Assembly (NCBI RefSeq): GCF_051401765.1
Contig: NW_027480422.1
Location: forward strand, 29,936,001 to 30,000,000
DNA: 64,000 bases
Reading direction: 5' to 3'
Source: Calliopsis andreniformis
Taxonomy: Eukaryota > Arthropoda > Insecta > Hymenoptera > Andrenidae
The notes beneath the pieces are model-generated. The model was not told the DNA's origin. It ran no database searches and saw only the letters and a program-made list of their open reading frames with translations. The position numbers and the translations under genes are program-made. Positions 53,848 to 64,000 of the stretch are shown in pieces (position 1 is the first letter of the stretch; each line of letters begins with the position of its first letter).

Positions 53848-54760
53848 CTGGCGTTGACTACATAGGCCCTATCTATTCGATCTGGTGGAGCAACGCCATA
53901 GAGTCAAGCCTAGGTTGCCCGGAACGCAGAAATGACCATTACCTTCACACTGGTTGCAATTACTCCTGTTATACGATGGAAAGGCTGTTGTATTTTTATT
54001 ATATTTTATGCTTCTGGCGTTGACTACTTAGGCCCTATCTATTCGATCTGGTGGAGCGACGACCTATTGTGAAGCCAAGGTTGCACGGAACGTAGAAATG
54101 ACCGTTACTTTCAAAAAGTTTGCAATTACTCATTTGATACGATTGAAAAGCTGTTTTACTTATATTGTATTTTGTGCTTATGGCGTTGACTTCTAAGGCC
54201 GTAGCTATAGGATCTGGTGGAACAACGCTCTAGAGTGAAGCGTAGGTTGCGAGGAACGTAGAAATGATCATCACTTTCACACTGGTTGCAATTATTCGTT
54301 TTACACGATGGAAGGGCTGTTGTATTTATTTTGTATTTTATGCTTCTGGCGTTGACTTCTAATGCCATAGCTATTCGATCTGGAGGAGCAGCACCCTCGA
54401 GTGAAGCCTGGGTTGCCCAGAACGTCGAAATCACCATTACCTTCACACTGAGTGCAATTACTCCTGTTATGCGGTGGAAAGGCTGTTGTATTTTTATTAT
54501 ATTTTATGCTCCTGGCGTTGACTACGTAGGCCCTATCTAATCGAACTGGTGGAGCAACGCCATAGAGTCAAGACTAGGTTGCCCGGAACGCAGAAATGAC
54601 CATTACCTTCACACTGGTTGCAATTACTCCTGTTGTACGATGGAAAAACTGTTGTATTTATATTGTATTTTATGCTTCTGGCGTTCGCTTCTAAGGCTGT
54701 AGCTATTCCATGTGGTGGAGCAACGCTCTAGGGCGAAGCCTAGGTTGCCAGGAACGTAGA
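53848..54760 (+). repeat. Short transition zone with a 4-monomer repeat
   Basis: About five to six monomers. GGAAAGGCTGTTGTATTTTT with ATTATATTTTATGC occurs near 53,810, 53,975 and 54,478. The first and third, preceded by AATCACCATTACC, are 664 bp (4 monomers) apart. The intervening copies carry diverged monomers such as CTTTCAAAAAGTTTGC near 54,110. Confidence 0.7.
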
Positions 54761-56410
54761 AATGACCATTACATTCACACTGGTTGCAATTGTTCCTGTT
54801 ATACGATGGAAAAACTGCTGTATCTGTATTGTATTTTATGCTTCGGGCGTTGACTTCTATGGCCCTACCTATTCGATCTTGTGGAGCAACGCCATATAGT
54901 CAAGCCTAGGTTGCCCGGAACGCAGAAATGACCATAACTTTCACACTGGTTGCAATTATCCGTTTTATACGATGGAAAGTCTGTTGTATTTATTTTGTAT
55001 TTTATGCTTCTGGCGTTGACTTGTTAGGCCCTAACTATTCGATCTGTTGGAGCAACGACCTATAGTGAAGCCTACGTTTCCCGTAAAGTAGAAATGACCG
55101 ATACTTTCACAATGTTTGCAATCATTAATTGTATACGATGGAAAAACTGTTGTATTTATATTGTATTTTATGCTTCTGGCGTTGACTGCCATGGCCGTAG
55201 CTAATCGATGTGGTGGAGCAATGCCCAAGAGTGCAGCGTGTGTTGCACGGAACGTATAAATGACCATAAGTTTCACTCTGGTTGCAATCATTCGTTTTAT
55301 AAAATGGAAAAACTGTTCTATTAATTTTGTATATTATGCTTCGGGCGTTGACTTCTAAGGTCCTAGCTATTCGACCGGGCGGAGCAACGCCCTAGAGTGT
55401 AGCCTAGGTCGCCCGGAACGTAGAAATGACCATCACTTTAACTCTGGTTGCAATTATTCCTGTTATACGATGGGAAAACTGATGTATTTTTATTGTATTT
55501 TATGCGTCTGGAGTTGTTTTCTAAGGCCCTAGCTGTCCGTCCTGGTGGAGCAACGCCCTAGAGTGAAGCCTAGGTTGACCGGAACGTAGAAATGACCATT
55601 ACCTTTACACTGGTTGCTATTACTCGTTTTATATGATGGAAAAACTGTTGTATTTATATTGTATTTTATGCTTCTGGCGTTGACGTCTAAGGCCCTATCT
55701 ATTCGATCTGGTGGACTAATGCCTCAGAGTTAAGTCTAGGATGCACGTAACGTTGGAATGGCCATTAGTTTCACACTGGTTCCAATTATTGATTTTATAC
55801 GATGGAAAAGCTGTTGTATTTATATTGTATTTTATGCTTCTGGCGTTGACTTCTTAGGCCCTAAATATTCGATCCGGTGGAGCATCGCCCTAGAGTGAGG
55901 CCTAGGTTGCCCGGAACGTAGAAATGACCATCACTTTCACTCTGGTTGCAATTATTCCTGTTATACGACAGAAAAACTGATCGATTTTTATTGTACTTTA
56001 TGCTTCTGGCGTTGACTTCTAAGGCCCTATCTATTCGATCTGGTGGAGCAATGCCTCAGAGTTAAGTCTAGGATGCCCGTAACGCTGAAATGGCCATTAC
56101 TTTCACACTGGTTGCAATTATTCGTTTTAGACGATGGAAAAGCTGTTGTATTTATATTGTATCTTATGCATCTGGCGCTGACTTCTTAGGCCCTAACTAT
56201 TCGATCCAGTGGAGCAACGCCCTAGAGTGAAGTCTAGATTGCCCGGAACGTAGAAATGACCATTACTTTCACACTGTTTGCAATTATTCATTTTATACGA
56301 TGGAAAAACTGTTGTATTTATATTGTATTTTATTCTTCTGGCATTGACTTTTAAGGCCCTAACTATTCGATATGGTGGCGCAACGCCCTAGAGTGAAGCC
56401 TAGGTTGCCC
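54761..56410 (+). repeat. ~1.65-kb segment re-used at 58,573-60,222
   Basis: Constant offset 3,812 (23 monomers), for example ATTACATTCACACTGGTTGC at 54,769 and 58,581. Differences are more numerous than in the interior pairs, for example CCCGTAAAG/CCCGGAAAG near 55,082, GACCGGGCGG/GACCTGGTGG near 55,375, GGTTCCAATT/GGTTGCAATT near 55,780, and one lost C in ATTGCCGGAACG of the distal copy (near 60,053). Confidence 0.85.
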
Positions 56411-58572
56411 GGAACGTGGAAATGACCATCACGGTAACATTTGTTGCAATTATTCCCGTTATACGATTGAAATCTGTTGTATTTTGATTGTATTTTATTT
56501 TTCGGGCATTGACTTCGAAGGCCCTAGCTATTCGATATGGTGGAGCAACGCCCTAGAGTGAAGCCGAGGTTGCCGGAACGTGAAAATGACCATCACTTTC
56601 ACATTTGATGCAATTATTCCCGATATACGATGGAAAAACTGTTGAATTTTATTGTATTTTATGCTTCTGGCATTGACATCTAAGGCCCTAACTATTCGAT
56701 CTGGTGGATCAACGCCCTAGGGTGAAGCCTAGGTTGCCCGGAACGTAGAAATGACAATCACCTTCACTCTGGTTGCAATTATTCATGTTATACGATGGAA
56801 AAGCTGTTGTATACTTATTGTATTTTATGCTTCTGTCGTTGACTTCTGAGGCCCTAACTATTGGATCTGGTAGACCAACGCCGAAGAGTGAAGCCTAGGT
56901 TGCCTGGAACGTGGAAATGACCTTCACGTTCACATTTGTTGAAATTATTCCCGTTATACGATGGAAATCTGTTGTATTTTTATTGTATTTTATGTTTCGG
57001 GCGTTGACTTCTAAGGCCCTAACTATTCGATCTGGTGGAGCAACTCCCTTGAGCGAAGCCTAGGTTGCCCGGAACGTAGAAATGACCTGTTCTTTTACAC
57101 TGGTTGCAATTATTCCTGTTATACGTTGGAAAAACTGTTGTACTTATATTGTATTTTATGCTTCTGGCGTTGACTTCTAAGGCCGCAGTTATTCTATGCG
57201 GTGGAGCAACGCCCTAGAGTGAAGCCTAGGTTGCCCGGAACGTAGAAATGACCATACCTTTCACACTGGTTGCAATTATTCCTGTAATACGATGGAAAAG
57301 CTGTTGTATTTGTATTGGATTTTATGCTTCTGGCGTAGACTTCTTAGGCCCAAACTATTCGATCTGGTGGAACGACGCTCTAGAGTGAAGCGTAGGTTGC
57401 CCGGAACGTGGAAATGACCTTCACGTTCACATTTGTTGAAATTATTCCCGTTATACGATGGAAATCTGTTGTATTTTTATTGTATTTTATGTTTCGGGCG
57501 TTGACTTCTAAGGCCCTAGCTATTCGATCTGGTGGAGCAACTCCCATGAGCGAAGCCTAGGTTGCCCGGAACGTAAAAATGACCTGTACTTTCACACTGG
57601 TTGCAATTATTCCTGTTATACGATGGAAAAACTGTTGTACTTATGTTGTATTTTATGCTTCTGGCGTCGAATTCTAAGTCCCTAACTATTCGATCTGGTG
57701 GAGCAACGCCCTAGAGTGAAGTCTAGGTTGCCCGGAACGTAGAAATGACCGTTACTTTCACACTGTTTGCAAATGTACATAATATACGATGTAAAAGCAG
57801 TTGTATTTATATTGTATTTTATGCTTCTGGCGCTGACTTCTTAGGCCCTAACTATTTGATCTGGTGGAGCACCGCCCTGTAGTGGAGCCTAGGTTGCCGG
57901 GAACGTAGAAATGACAATAACTTTCACACTGGTTTCAATTATTCGTTTTATACAATGGAAAAACTGTTCTATTTATTTTGTATTTTATGCTTCTGGCGTT
58001 GACTTCTTAGGCCCTAACTATTCGATGTGGTTGAGCAACGCCCTAGAGTGAAGCCTAGATTGCCCGGAATGTAGAAATGACCATAACTTTCATATTGGTT
58101 GCAATTATTCGGTTTATACGATGGAAAAACTGTTGTATTTATATTGTATTTTATGCTTCTGGCGTTGACTTCTTAGGCCCTAACTATTTGATCCGGTGGA
58201 GCACCGCCCTGTAGTGAAGCCTAGGTTGCCCGGAACGTGGAAATGACCATAACTTTCACACTGGTTACATTTATTCGTTTTATACAATGGAAAAGCTGTT
58301 CTATTTATTTTGTATTTTATGCTTCGGGCGTTGACTTCTATGGCCCTAACTATTCGATCTGGTGGAGCAACGCCCTAGAGTGAAGCCTAGGTTGCCCGGA
58401 ACGTAGAAATGACCATTACCTTCACACTGTTTGCAATTATTCATTTTATACGATGGTAAAACTGTTGTACATATATCGCACTTTACGCTTCTGGCGTTGA
58501 CTTCTTAGGCCGTAACTATTCGATCAGGTGGAGCAACGCCCTAGGGTGAAGCCTAGGTTGCGCGGGACGTAG
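56410..58572 (+). repeat. Mosaic zone with a 3-monomer repeat
   Basis: A distinctive run (CCTTCACGTTCACATTTGTTG, then GATGGAAATCTGTTG) occurs at 56,921 and 57,418, offset 497 bp (3 monomers less 1 bp), matching for about 230 bp. The monomers at 56,400-56,640 are related to it (ACATTTGTTGCAATTATTCC). Otherwise these are assorted single-monomer variants. Confidence 0.75.
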
Positions 58573-58858
58573 AAATCACCATTACATTCACACTGGTTGC
58601 AATTGTTCCTGTTATACGATGGAAAAACTGCTGTATCTGTATTGTATTTTATGCTTCGGGCGTTGACTTCTATGGCCCTACCTATTCGATCTGGTGGAGC
58701 AACGCCATATAGTCAAGCCTAGGTTGCCCGGAACGCAGAAATGACCATAACTTTCACACTGGTTGCAATTATCCGTTTTATACGATGGAAAGTCTGTTGT
58801 ATTTATTTTGTATTTTATGCTTCTGGCGTTGACTTGTTAGGCCCTAACTATTCGATCT

Positions 58859-61845
58859 GTTGGAGCAACGACCTATAGTGAAGCCTACGTTTCCCGGAAA
58901 GTAGAAATGACCGATACTTTCACAATGTTTGCAATCATTAATTGTATACGATGGAAAAACTGTTGTATTTATACTTTATTTTATGCTTCTGGCGTTGACT
59001 GCCATGGCCGTAGCTAATCGATGTGGTGGAGCAATGCCCAAGAGTGCAACGCGTGTTGCACGGAACGTATAAATGACCATAAGTTTCACTCTGGTTGCAA
59101 TCATTCGTTTTATAAAATGGAAAAACTGTTCTATTAATTTTGTATATTATGCTTCGGGCGTTGACTTCTAAGGTCCTAGCTATTCGACCTGGTGGAGCAA
59201 CGCCCTAGAGTGTAGCCTAGGTCGCCCGGAACGTAGAAATGACCATCACTTTAACTCTGGTTGCAATTATTCCTGTTATACGATGGGAAAACTGATGTAT
59301 TTTTATTGTATTTTATGCGTCTGGAGTTGTTTTCTAAGGCCCTAGCTGTCCGTCCTGGTGGAGCAACGCCCTAGAGTGAAGCCTAGGTTGCCCGGAACGT
59401 AGAAATGACCATTACCTTTACACTGGTTGCTATTACTCGTTTTATATGATGGAAAAACTGTTGTATTTATATTGTATTTTATGCTTCTGGCGTTGACGTC
59501 TAAGGCCCTATCTATTCGATCTGGTGGACTAATGCCTCAGAGTTAAGTCTAGGATGCACGTAACGTTGGAATGGCCATTAGTTTCACACTGGTTGCAATT
59601 ATTGATTTTATACGATGGAAAAGCTGTTGTATTTATATTGTATTTTATGCTTCTGGCGTTGACTTCTTAGGCCCTAAATATTCGATCCGGTGGAGCATCG
59701 CCCTAGAGTGAGGCCTAGGTTGCCCGGAACGTAGAAATGACCATCACTTTCACTCTGGTTGCAATTATTCCTGTTATACGACAGAAAAACTGATCGATTT
59801 TTATTGTACTTTATGCTTCTGGCGTTGACTTCTAAGGCCCTATCTATTCGATCTGGTGGAGCAATGCCTCAGAGTTAAGTCTAGGATGCCCGTAACGCTG
59901 AAATGGCCATTACTTTCACACTGGTTGCAATTATTCGTTTTAGACGATGGAAAAGCTGTTGTATTTATATTGTATCTTATGCATCTGGCGCTGACTTCTT
60001 AGGCCCTAACTATTCGATCCAGTGGAGCAACGCCCTAGAGTGAAGTCTAGATTGCCGGAACGTAGAAATGACCATTACTTTCACACTGTTTGCAATTATT
60101 CATTTTATACGATGGAAAAACTGTTGTATTTATATTGTATTTTATTCTTCTGGCATTGACTTTTAAGGCCCTAACTATTCGATATGGTGGCGCAACGCCC
60201 TAGAGTGAAGCCTAGGTTGCCCGGAACGTAGAAATGACCATTAGTTTCACACTGGTTGCAATTATTCATTTTATACGTTGGAAAAACTGTTGGATTTATA
60301 TTGTATTTTATGCTTCTGGCGTTGTCTTCTTAGGACCTAACTGTCCGATCTGGTAGAACAACGACCTAGAATGAAGCCAAGGTTGCCCGGAATGTAGAAA
60401 TGGCCATCACTTTCACTCTGGTTTCAATTATTCATGTTATACGATGGAAAAACTGTTGTATTTTTATTGTATTTTATGCTTCTGGTGTTGACTTCTAAGG
60501 CCCTAGCTATTCCATCTGGTGGAGCAACGCCATAGGGTGAAGCCTAGTTTGCCCGGAACGTAGAAATGACCATTGCCTTCACACTGTTTGCAAATATACA
60601 TTATATACGATGGAAAAGCTGTTGTATATATTTTGTATTTTATGCTTCTGGCGCTGACTTCTTAGGCCCTAACTATTGGATCTGGTGGAGCAACGCCCAC
60701 GGGTGAAGCCTAGGTTGCGCGGAACGTAGAAATGACCATAACTTTCACACTGGTTTCAATTATTCGTTTTATACAATGGAAAAACTTTTCTATTTATTTT
60801 GAATTTTATGCTTCGGGCGCGGACTACTAAGGCCCTAACTATTCGATCTGCTGGAGCAACGCCCTAGAGTGAAGCCTAGGTTGCCCGGAACATAGAAATG
60901 ACCATTACCTTCACACGGTTTGCGATTATTCATTTTATACGATGGCAAAACTGTTGTACATATATCGTTTTTTATGCTTCTGGCGTTGACTTCTTAGGCC
61001 CTAACTATTCGATCATGTGGAGCAACGCCCTAGGGTGAAGCGTAGGTTGCCCGGAACGTGGAAATGACCATAACTTTCACACTGGTTTCAATTATTCGTT
61101 TTATACAATGAAAAAACTGTTGTATTTATATTGTATTTTATGCTTCTGGCGTTGACTTCTTAGGCCCTATCTATTCGATCTGGCGGAGCAACGCCCTAGA
61201 GTGTAGCCTAGGTTGCCCGGAATGTAGAAATGATCATCACTTTCACACTGGTTGCAATTATTCTTGTTATACGATCGAAAAACTGTTGTATTTATTTTGT
61301 ATTTTATGCCTCTGGCGTTGACTCCTAACGCCGTAGATATTCGATGTGGTGGAGCAACGCCCTAGAGTGAAGCCTAGGTTGCCCGGAACGTAGAAATGAC
61401 CATTACCTTCACACTGTTTGCGATTATTCATTTTATACGATGGTAAAACTGTTGTACATATATCGTATTTTATGCTTCTGGCGTTGACTTCTTAGGCCCT
61501 AACTATTCGATCAGGTGGAGCAACGCCCTAGGGTGAAGCCTAGGTCGCCCGAAACGTGGAAATGACCATTACTTTCACTCTGGTTGCAATTATTCCACCT
61601 ATACGATGGACAAACTGTTGGATTTTGATTGTACTTTATGCTTCAGGCGTTGACTTCTTAGGCCCTAACTATTCGCTGTGGTGGAACAACGCCTTAGGGT
61701 GAAGCCTAGGTTGCCCGGAACGTAGAAATGACCATTACCTTCACACTGTTTGCGATTATTCATTTTATACGATGGTAAAACTGTTGTACATATATCGTAT
61801 TTTATGCTTCTGGCGTTGACTTCTTAGGCCCTAACTATTCGATCA
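58859..61845 (+). repeat. 18-monomer higher-order unit, copy 1 (2,987 bp)
   Basis: Begins at GTTGGAGCAACGACCTATAGTG near 58,859 and matches the sequence 2,987 bp downstream (18 x 166 less 1). It contains the marker monomers GTATAAATGACCATAAGTTTC, GCGTCTGGAGTTGTTTTC and ATTGCCGGAACG. Confidence 0.88.
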
Positions 61846-61870
61846 GGTGGAGCAACGACCTATAGTGAAG
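61370..61870 (+). repeat. Two-monomer repeat at the 18-monomer unit end
   Basis: An identical-looking monomer (ATTACCTTCACACTG, TTTGCGATTATTCATTTT, GTACATATATCGTATTTT, GATCAGGTGGAGC) occurs from about 61,371 and again from about 61,703, 332 bp (2 monomers) apart. Close relatives lie near 58,400 and 60,890. Confidence 0.8.
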
Positions 61871-64000
61871 CCTACGTTTCCCGGAAAGTAGAAATGACCG
61901 ATACTTTCACAATGTTTGCAATCATTAATTGTATACGATGGAAAAACTGTTGTATTTATACTTTATTTTATGCTTCTGGCGTTGACTGCCATGGCCGTAG
62001 CTAATCGATGTGGTGGAGCAATGCCCAAGAGTGCAGCGTGTGTTGCACGGAACGTATAAATGACCATAAGTTTCACTCTGGTTGCAATCATTCGTTTTAT
62101 AAAATGGAAAAACTGTTCTATTAATTTTGTATATTATGCTTCGGGCGTTGACTTCTAAGGTCCTAGCTATTCGACCTGGTGGAGCAACGCCCTAGAGTGT
62201 AGCCTAGGTCGCCCGGAACGTAGAAATGACCATCACTTTAACTCTGGTTGCAATTATTCCTGTTATACGATGGGAAAACTGATGTATTTTTATTGTATTT
62301 TATGCGTCTGGAGTTGTTTTCTAAGGCCCTAGCTGTCCGTCCTGGTGGAGCAACGCCCTAGAGTGAAGCCTAGGTTGCCCGGAACGTAGAAATGACCATT
62401 ACCTTTACACTGGTTGCTATTACTCGTTTTATATGATGGAAAAACTGTTGTATTTATATTGTATTTTATGCTTCTGGCGTTGACGTCTAAGGCCCTATCT
62501 ATTCGATCTGGTGGACTAATGCCTCAGAGTTAAGTCTAGGATGCACGTAACGTTGGAATGGCCATTAGTTTCACACTGGTTGCAATTATTGATTTTATAC
62601 GATGGAAAAGCTGTTGTATTTATATTGTATTTTATGCTTCTGGCGTTGACTTCTTAGGCCCTAAATATTCGATCCGGTGGAGCATCGCCCTAGAGTGAGG
62701 CCTAGGTTGCCCGGAACGTAGAAATGACCATCACTTTCACTCTGGTTGCAATTATTCCTGTTATACGACAGAAAAACTGATCGATTTTTATTGTACTTTA
62801 TGCTTCTGGCGTTGACTTCTAAGGCCCTATCTATTCGATCTGGTGGAGCAATGCCTCAGAGTTAAGTCTAGGATGCCCGTAACGCTGAAATGGCCATTAC
62901 TTTCACACTGGTTGCAATTATTCGTTTTAGACGATGGAAAAGCTGTTGTATTTATATTGTATCTTATGCATCTGGCGCTGACTTCTTAGGCCCTAACTAT
63001 TCGATCCAGTGGAGCAACGCCCTAGAGTGAAGTCTAGATTGCCGGAACGTAGAAATGACCATTACTTTCACACTGTTTGCAATTATTCATTTTATACGAT
63101 GGAAAAACTGTTGTATTTATATTGTATTTTATTCTTCTGGCATTGACTTTTAAGGCCCTAACTATTCGATATGGTGGCGCAACGCCCTAGAGTGAAGCCT
63201 AGGTTGCCCGGAACGTAGAAATGACCATTAGTTTCACACTGGTTGCAATTATTCATTTTATACGTTGGAAAAACTGTTGGATTTATATTGTATTTTATGC
63301 TTCTGGCGTTGTCTTCTTAGGACCTAACTGTCCGATCTGGTAGAACAACGACCTAGAATGAAGCCAAGGTTGCCCGGAATGTAGAAATGGCCATCACTTT
63401 CACTCTGGTTTCAATTATTCATGTTATACGATGGAAAAACTGTTGTATTTTTATTGTATTTTATGCTTCTGGTGTTGACTTCTAAGGCCCTAGCTATTCC
63501 ATCTGGTGGAGCAACGCCATAGGGTGAAGCCTAGTTTGCCCGGAACGTAGAAATGACCATTGCCTTCACACTGTTTGCAAATATACATTATATACGATGG
63601 AAAAGCTGTTGTATATATTTTGTATTTTATGCTTCTGGCGCTGACTTCTTAGGCCCTAACTATTGGATCTGGTGGAGCAACGCCCACGGGTGAAGCCTAG
63701 GTTGCGCGGAACGTAGAAATGACCATAACTTTCACACTGGTTTCAATTATTCGTTTTATACAATGGAAAAACTTTTCTATTTATTTTGAATTTTATGCTT
63801 CGGGCGCGGACTACTAAGGCCCTAACTATTCGATCTGCTGGAGCAACGCCCTAGAGTGAAGCCTAGGTTGCCCGGAACATAGAAATGACCATTACCTTCA
63901 CACGGTTTGCGATTATTCATTTTATACGATGGCAAAACTGTTGTACATATATCGTTTTTTATGCTTCTGGCGTTGACTTCTTAGGCCCTAACTATTCGAT
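61846..64000 (+). repeat. 18-monomer higher-order unit, copy 2 (cut by window end)
   Basis: Follows 58,859-61,013 at offset 2,987 to the last base of the window. Two substitutions were noted near 62,030 (GTGCAGCGTG where copy 1 has GTGCAACGCG). The remaining ~830 bp of the unit should lie just beyond the window if the duplication is complete. Confidence 0.88.
63861..64000 (+). repeat. Partial last monomer, cut by window end
   Basis: The last GCCTAGGTTG start is at 63,861 and the window ends 140 bases later inside TATTCGAT. The array therefore continues beyond the right edge. The left edge begins exactly at a monomer start, and nothing marks it as an array boundary. Confidence 0.93.

Larger units (their letters stand above)
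1..64000 (+). repeat. Satellite DNA array, ~166-bp monomer, ~385 head-to-tail copies
   Basis: Seen directly: the start motif GCCTAGGTTGCCCGGAACGT, or a near variant, recurs every 166 bp (1, 167, 333, 499 and so on) to the last copy at 63,861. The mean period is about 165.9 bp, and every copy read is in the same orientation. No segment lacks the periodicity, so the window holds no unique DNA, no transposon and no gene. Monomers are about 40% GC and carry about six CpGs each. Known: arrays of this length and monomer size occur at eukaryotic centromeres and in pericentromeric or subtelomeric heterochromatin, and 166 bp is close to the DNA length of a nucleosome plus linker histone. Inferred: a centromeric or pericentromeric satellite. 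The family and species are not recognised, and the sequence alone cannot say whether CENP-A nucleosomes sit here. Confidence 0.97.

Noticed and set aside
2618..55291. Dozens of short open reading frames of 60-119 codons on both strands, many with near-identical products
   Set aside because: They are products of the tandem repeat. The common 85-codon frame starts at the ATG at monomer base 25 and stops at the TGA at base 114-116 of the next monomer. The similar products arise because 166 is not divisible by 3 and each monomer is read in successive frames. There is no ribosome-binding or promoter context, no recognised domain, overlapping frames occur on both strands, and frames break freely with monomer substitutions.
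1..64000. CENP-B box
   Set aside because: I looked for the NTTCGNNNNANNCGGGN core on both strands of the typical monomer. TTCGATCTGG lacks the CGGG part and the CCGGAACG block lacks the TTCG part in the right place. No match was seen in the majority sequence. Individual variants were not all tested.
1..64000. Telomere-like CCCTAAC/CCCTAAA once per monomer
   Set aside because: It is a single 7-base match in GGCCCTAACTATTCG, not tandem, and is frequently mutated (CCGTAGC, CCCTAGC). There is no interstitial telomere tract.
1..64000. CRISPR array
   Set aside because: The spacing is regular, but the whole 166-bp period is conserved, with no short repeat separated by unrelated spacers.
1..64000. 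Transposon, retroelement or tRNA/5S rRNA-derived repeat
   Set aside because: There are no terminal repeats, no target-site duplications, no reverse-transcriptase or transposase frame, and no interruption of the 166-bp phase. I could not recognise A/B-box promoter elements of tRNA or a 5S-like internal control region in the monomer.
1..64000. Assigning the array to a named species or satellite family
   Set aside because: A 166-bp length is shared by unrelated satellites in plants and animals. I do not recognise the sequence and length alone is not evidence.

Overview
The whole 64-kb window is one uninterrupted satellite-DNA array. A monomer of about 166 bp is repeated head-to-tail, always in the same orientation, about 385 times: 63,860 bp to the start of the last, cut monomer, a mean of about 165.9 bp. 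I see no protein-coding gene, RNA gene, transposon, CRISPR array, ribosomal unit or unique sequence. A long homogeneous array with a near-nucleosome-length monomer, about 40% GC (66 of 166 bases in the first copy), indicates a eukaryotic chromosome, most likely centromeric or pericentromeric heterochromatin. I do not recognise the satellite family and cannot name the species.

Monomer phase, taking base 1 of the window as monomer base 1: the conserved block GCCTAGGTTGCCCGGAACGT (1-20), then AGAAATGACC (21-30), a variable CA/TT-rich stretch (31-64), TATACGATGGAAAAACTG (63-80), an AT-rich stretch (81-104), CTTCTGGCGTTGACTTC (104-120), a variable GGCCCTA/TTCGATCTGG stretch (124-144) and GGAGCAACGCCCTAG (146-160). 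Because 166 is not a multiple of 3, each monomer shifts the reading frame by one. This gives many look-alike short open frames on both strands (typically 85 codons, 258 bp), which are artefacts.

Layout: (1) 1-5,810, older divergent monomers with local 3-, 4-, 19- and 20-monomer relationships. (2) 5,810-17,605, a 41-monomer block (about 6.8 kb) followed by a second copy lacking 11 monomers. (3) 17,606-22,250, a block re-copied with stepwise loss of single monomers. (4) 22,250-36,900, a family of related blocks including a 3,481-bp (21-monomer) tandem pair in which I found no difference, plus a partial third copy. (5) 36,900-40,283, a mosaic. (6) 40,284-45,923, a 2,820-bp (17-monomer) tandem pair. 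(7) 44,395-53,847, a 3,815-bp (23-monomer) unit in three copies, the middle one missing 12 monomers. (8) 53,848-64,000, variants resembling the first 5 kb, with a 2,987-bp (18-monomer) tandem unit running off the end.

There is no single higher-order repeat. Different neighbourhoods were amplified with different unit sizes (41, 21, 17, 23 and 18 monomers), with breakpoints in monomer register, as expected of unequal crossover or replication-based duplication. The youngest duplications lie in the interior and the two ends resemble each other, which suggests layered expansion from inside. Coordinates of block edges are by-eye estimates, good to roughly 10-20 bp unless stated.
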